Below the pieces are notes generated by a model. That model searched no databases. It was not told the DNA's origin and worked only from the letters and a program-made list of their open reading frames with translations. A stretch of 64,000 nucleotides of DNA from Catellatospora sichuanensis. GTDB taxonomy: Bacteria > Actinomycetota > Actinomycetes > Mycobacteriales > Micromonosporaceae. The stretch covers positions 25,354 to 89,353 of the forward strand of contig NZ_VIQO01000047.1 in assembly GCF_007483665.1 (NCBI RefSeq). Reading direction: 5' to 3'. A program made the translations under genes and the position numbers. Below are positions 61,301 through 64,000 of this stretch, piece by piece (position 1 is the first letter of the stretch; every line of letters begins with the position of its first letter).

Positions 61301-62815
61301 CCAGCGCAGGTCGCAGGCCAGCCGCTCCGCCTCCTCGGCACGTCCGGCGCCGAGGAGGTGCTCGATCAGATGCTCGCGCAGGTACCGGTCCCCGTCGCCG
61401 AGTTGCCACCACGCCACGTCCTCGCCGCGCTCGTAATCCCAGGGAGCGGCCTCCCGGGCTAGCCCTGCGCCTGCTGCGTCAAGCAACTGTCCGTGTAGGT
61501 GAACGACCTTCTCCCGGCCCAGCCGGTGCAAAAGATAGTCGCGGATGACGTCATGTAGCCCTACGGCACCGCCCCCGCTGTCGGACTTCGGGGCTAGCAG
61601 CGCCAGACTCGCCAACCGCGCACACAGCGCCCGCGTGTCCAGCAGCGTCATGCCGCCGGTGCGCTGCCACAGCGCCGCCACCAACGGCACCGGGATGACC
61701 TCATCCTCGACGAACACCGCCAGCTCGGCGAGCCGCTCATACTGCTGCGCGGTGAGCAGACCCGTGCTCGCCTCAATCGTAGCTGCGACAGCCTTGTCGC
61801 GCTGCTCGGGGTCGCTTACGTCGAGCTGCGCAGACGCCATGCCTGTGTAATCGTCGGCGACTAGCTTGCTGCCCCGTAGTTGAACCAGAAGCTCCTGCGC
61901 GACCTTGGCTACGTCGGCCTCGGTCAGGGCCTGGTCTCGCAGGATCCGGTTCACCAGTCGCAGCAGCAGCGGCCACCGGCCGGTCTCCTGCAGCAGTTCT
62001 GCGACCACTGTAGGCGGCAGGCCCTGCAGGTCGTGGGTCAGTACGTCATGCGCCTGCTCATTCGACATCTGATCGACTTGGACAGGCACTGCTTCGGACG
62101 CGACCAGCGCAGGTCTCCGGGTCGTTACCAGGCGACGGGATCGGCCAGCAACCGGGAACGCCAGCACCTGGTCCTCGAACCACACGTCATCGACGATCAT
62201 TAGACGGCGTGGACCAGAACCAAGGATAGACGCCAGATGCTCGGCCGCCTGTCGCACGTCCGTGAACTGCTGCGCCCGAGCTGGGTCGATGCGGCGCACC
62301 ATGTCGTTGATCTTCTCTACCAGCGCGGTCCCGTGCACGTCTCGACCCAGCGTCACCCAGTACACCCGGCGGCCGAACCGGCGAAGCACCCGCTTGTCGG
62401 AGCGCACCAGCCGCGCCACCGTCGTCTTGCCAAACCCGCCCGCACCGTGGACGGCGGTGGTGATCCCCACCGACCCGGCGCCCCGGTGCTTGCGCAGCGC
62501 CCGCACAATCTGGTCCACCTGCTTTGGGCGGTCCACAACCCACCGCTCCAGACGCTGCGGCACAGGCACCAGCTCCGCCAGCCGCCGCTCATACGCCTGC
62601 TGCACGCGCCACGTCCACAAGCTGGCGATCGCGGCCACCGTCGTTAATCCGGCCACCCACGGCCACGGATGCCGCTCCACCGAGTCTTCGAACCATGGAA
62701 GACCATCAACGTCCCCTCCAGTTGCGGCATTGACCGCCGCTGCCACCGCGGTCAGCGTCGCGAACGCTGCCACCGTTGTCCCGAGCAGCAGCACTATCCG
62801 CCACCAGCGACCCAC
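58385..62815 (-). CDS. Membrane-anchored NB-ARC STAND NTPase with about 21 WD40 repeats
   Basis: A 1476-residue protein. Two transmembrane helices lie near residues 6-33 (IVLLLGTTVAAFATLTAVAA) and 52-70 (WPWVAGLTTVAAIASLWTW). The NB-ARC region follows: Walker A VHGAGGFGKTTVARLV, LMIVDDVW, RRLVTTRR, GRWPLLLRLVNRI, and a winged-helix part with GLHDVIRDYLLHRLG. The C-terminal 880 residues are 20 regular WD40 repeats plus a degenerate last one, enough for three seven-bladed propellers. GTG 62815 is preferred to ATG 62890 because GGGGAGG sits six bases before it. Such proteins sense a ligand with the propeller and oligomerise through the NTPase. The membrane helices take the usual effector position. 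A signalling or defence role is inferred. Confidence 0.88.
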   Translation of the reverse strand: MGRWWRIVLLLGTTVAAFATLTAVAAAVNAATGGDVDGLPWFEDSVERHPWPWVAGLTTVAAIASLWTWRVQQAYERRLAELVPVPQRLERWVVDRPKQVDQIVRALRKHRGAGSVGITTAVHGAGGFGKTTVARLVRSDKRVLRRFGRRVYWVTLGRDVHGTALVEKINDMVRRIDPARAQQFTDVRQAAEHLASILGSGPRRLMIVDDVWFEDQVLAFPVAGRSRRLVTTRRPALVASEAVPVQVDQMSNEQAHDVLTHDLQGLPPTVVAELLQETGRWPLLLRLVNRILRDQALTEADVAKVAQELLVQLRGSKLVADDYTGMASAQLDVSDPEQRDKAVAATIEASTGLLTAQQYERLAELAVFVEDEVIPVPLVAALWQRTGGMTLLDTRALCARLASLALLAPKSDSGGGAVGLHDVIRDYLLHRLGREKVVHLHGQLLDAAGAGLAREAAPWDYERGEDVAWWQLGDGDRYLREHLIEHLLGAGRAEEAERLACDLRWVQHRLLEDNGPLGPYSDLCRVDTPLAARLGSLFAQFSHLLNPTEPLQARRFILYDRVRQDPHWAPQAEVLAAVSSGAALTSVWPLPDMPDPALRRVIEGHDQWVLSVAVSPDGSWLATGSDDRTVRIWDVATGRQRIILRGHTGTVRSVAVSPDGSWVAAGSDDRTVRIWDAASGRHHTVLRGHTGAVNAVAVSPDGSWLATGSDDGTVRVWDAASGRHHRTILRGHIGAVLAVAVSPDGSWLATGGSDGTVRVWDEASGRHRSIFRGHTSAVNAVAVSPDGSWLATGSSDRTVRIWDAATCKQRRSLEGHIGTVLAVAVSPDGSRLATGGSDGTVRVWDATTGRHRTILRGHAGAVNGIVVSPDGSWLATGGSDRTARVWGVSSGRRANLQGHTDWVRVVAVSPDSSWLVTGGTDGTAQVWDAATGDHRTTLEGHVGAVLAVAVSPDGAWLATGSSDQTVQIWDAVTGRHRISLEGHAGAVNAVAVAPDGSWLATGSDDWTVQIWDAVTGQHRISLEGHAGAVNAVAVAPDGSWLVTGSSDRTVRIWDAASGRRLEILRGHTGAVNAVAVSPDGVWLAAGGADRTVRIWDAAIGVHRIILRGHTDAVSAVTIAPDGSWLATGSRDGTVRFWDAVSGGRRTILRGHTDTVNAVAISPDGDWLVSSSGDRTVQVWDAASGRRRATLRGHTGAVNAVAVVPDGSWLATGSDDRTVQIWDATTGKHRTTLEGHTGAVNAVAVWPDRSLLASGGSDGLVRLWDATSGGQRNMLRGHTGAVLALVVAPDGSWLASSSTDGTVRIWDVASGRHSTMLRDHTGWVSAVAVSPDGSWLATGSSDGTVRIWDAATRGHRTILRSHAAAVNAVAVSPDGSWLATGSSDGTVQVWDAATGKHRATFVGHAGAVNAVAVSPDGSWLATCTEDRTVRIWEVSTGRRIAMTRLHGTVLAAAWNRASSGLAVGGSHGVYGFGFRAG
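58500..61020 (-). repeat. Tandem WD40-coding repeats, about 126 bases each
   Basis: Each unit encodes GH-x-VxAVAVSPDGSWLATGS, then DRTVRIWDAATG, in about 42 residues. Units 10 and 11 (around 59700-59960) are almost identical over about 100 bases, indicating very recent duplication or gene conversion. It is coding sequence, not a CRISPR array: there are no unique spacers. Confidence 0.9.
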
Positions 62816-63557
62816 TGCAAGCCTCCCCACGGGAAAGCTTCCATCCAATCCCAATACACATCCACCCACTACCATCCAGGTGTCCGGCATCGATTGACCG
62901 CCAGTGCGATGTCATCCCTCCCGCCCGTGATTCGGCGATCGCCATCGACGCTCGCAGGCAGACCTGATGCACGGTGTTGCTCACTGGAGACCGCAACAAG
63001 ATCCTGGCTGGGCCGCAGCGCTGCAGCCGTGCCACCGTTGGACCATGCTTAGGTCCGACGGCACCGGGAACCGCTCCAGCGCGACTAGATAACGACTCCA
63101 TAACGGTCGCTGCTCTCGCTGCGTCTACCGACGGCAGGTGCTCGCGCGTTGGAGCCATCGGCGTTGCCTTGGCGCTTGGAGGATGATGCGCGTGCCAGCT
63201 GGATTGCCTCGTGGAGGCGACCACGGCCCGACATTCAAGATCGCGATTCGCCGCGTCGCGTACCAGCCTCAGCCCAACATGGCCTCATTGGCTGATGCGT
63301 AACTGGCGTTGGGTGGGCTCCTGGGCCACCAGTGTCCCGTCGCGTCACCCAACATCGCTGGTCATGCAACGTGACATCGCTGCGACCACGTTTGCGCATC
63401 ACTGCGACACGGGTCTAGCCGGACCGACGCTACTGTCTGGTTCAGCCTATGACCGGGTGGAGGTTCCGCGCTGCAACCTCGGCAGCGCGGAACCTCCACC
63501 CGGTCGACATCCATTGATCTGAGACGGGCTGCATCACCGCCCGCGGCGCCGGACGGA
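62816..63557. other. Intergenic stretch upstream of the STAND gene
   Basis: About 740 bases with no supported gene. It must hold the promoter of the NB-ARC/WD40 gene (minus strand), whose GGGGAGG lies at 62822-62828. The other notable feature is the long perfect hairpin at 63451-63505. Confidence 0.45.
63451..63505. repeat. 24-base perfect inverted repeat with 7-base loop
   Basis: Arms 63451-63474 and 63482-63505 are perfect reverse complements (first bases GACCGGGTGG); the loop is AACCTCG. The stem is too long for an average operator. It follows no gene closely and has no T run. It could be a strong terminator, a transposon-related hairpin or a structured RNA. Confidence 0.85.
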
Positions 63558-63872
63558 TCACGGACGTCGCGCTGATCCACTTGGGTCGGCCGCGAAGATG
63601 CGCACCCGCGCCGCTGGCATGTCCGACTCGTCTGTCTGGTCAGCAAGAAGCGTGGCGACTTGCCCGCCAGGTATGTGGTACAGGAACCGCTCGGTGACAC
63701 CGGGACGGCCGAGGGCAACGATGTCAATGCGGTGTCGCAGCCCTCCCAGGTTGAACAAGTGCGGGAACGGGTCGTCTGCTACGAGCCGTCCAGTGGTGGG
63801 CGCGATGACGGCCACGGTGCATGGGCCCGGACCGGCGATGATCTGGCAGGCGAGCAGAAGGTCGTTCATCAC
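63558..63872 (-). CDS. Small hypothetical protein
   Basis: A 104-residue protein (GTG 63872, or ATG 63869 one codon later). It reads DLLLACQIIAGPGPCTVAVI, FNLGGLRHRIDIVALGRPGV, ERFLYHIPGGQVATLLADQT, suggesting a small alpha/beta fold. No known family is recognised, and no membrane segment. GGTGGAAG lies about 8-15 bases upstream of the start. It lies 36 bases beyond the end of the transposase gene on the same strand and could be cut off from its own promoter by the insertion. Confidence 0.45.
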   Translation of the reverse strand: MMNDLLLACQIIAGPGPCTVAVIAPTTGRLVADDPFPHLFNLGGLRHRIDIVALGRPGVTERFLYHIPGGQVATLLADQTDESDMPAARVRIFAADPSGSARRP

Positions 63873-63908
63873 CCTGAGCTTCCACCCCAGGACCGGACAC
63901 CGGGGTTC

Positions 63909-64000
63909 TCACGCTGCGAGGGCGTGGTCGTGACGATACCCGAGGCGGACCTCGGTGGGTGTGCGGTATCCGAGGGTGGAATGTAGACGGTTGGCGTTGT
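63909..64000 (-). CDS. IS3-family transposase (OrfB) C-terminus, start outside the window
   Basis: The visible residues, read on the minus strand, are NANRLHSTLGYRTPTEVRLG followed by YRHDHALAA and a TGA stop (63911-63909). The N-R-x-H-S-x-L-G-Y-x-T-P pattern is the end of the DDE integrase domain of IS3-family transposases. The rest of the gene and the other end of the insertion sequence lie beyond position 64000, so completeness and inverted repeats cannot be judged. It shows a mobile element at this edge of the accessory region. Confidence 0.8.
   Translation of the reverse strand, partial: NANRLHSTLGYRTPTEVRLGYRHDHALAA

Overview
The window is GC-rich with strong third-position GC, GTG and TTG starts, many ATGA/GTGA overlaps and little intergenic space. 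This points to a filamentous actinobacterium, probably of the Micromonosporaceae/Streptomyces kind. Species and replicon type (chromosome or large plasmid) cannot be read from the sequence. Most of the window looks like an accessory region rich in defence, DNA-repair and mobility genes.

Layout. 0-8 kb: the tail of a phosphotransferase gene; a sulfur-handling island of an ArsR-rhodanese regulator, cysteine desulfurase and TusA-like carrier on the minus strand, divergent from a metallo-beta-lactamase/rhodanese protein and an MFS transporter; an ArsR regulator operon with two SRPBCC proteins; and an orphan hypothetical gene. 8.2 kb: a degenerate tRNA-Leu-like 3' remnant. 8.7-13.5 kb (minus): a PLD-fold protein overlapping a Ser/Thr kinase-SF1 helicase fusion. 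14.0-31.5 kb (plus): a complete type 2 BREX (phage growth limitation) operon, pglW-pglX-pglY-pglZ-brxD-brxHI, tightly coupled throughout. 31.7-38.3 kb: a patchwork of further probable defence genes (PIN-like protein, DUF4365-TPR protein, GNAT with an unknown partner, AlbA_2/Schlafen-type ATP-binding protein), with a pocket of lower GC around 36 kb.

38.6-46.1 kb: an SOS mutagenesis cassette with lexA convergent to imuA'-imuB-dnaE2, a perfect LexA box at the imuA' start, and an ATP-dependent DNA ligase. 46.2-49.9 kb: a three-gene coupled operon of tyrosine recombinase, small HTH protein, and an array of zinc ribbons fused to a degenerate recombinase. 50.1-56.5 kb: a secreted M4/M28 double-protease divergent from a LuxR-family ATPase regulator. 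56.5-58.4 kb: decayed, apparently non-coding DNA. 58.4-62.8 kb: a membrane-anchored NB-ARC/WD40 STAND protein with about 21 WD repeats. 62.8-64 kb: a 24-bp perfect hairpin, a small hypothetical gene and the 3' end of an IS3-family transposase gene.

How the parts fit. The BREX genes are expected to modify host DNA (PglX), with kinase (PglW), ATPase (PglY, BrxD), phosphatase-fold (PglZ) and helicase (BrxHI) partners limiting phage. The divergent kinase-helicase/PLD pair shares their promoter region and is the best candidate for an undescribed companion system. The mutasome cassette would give DNA-damage-inducible translesion synthesis.
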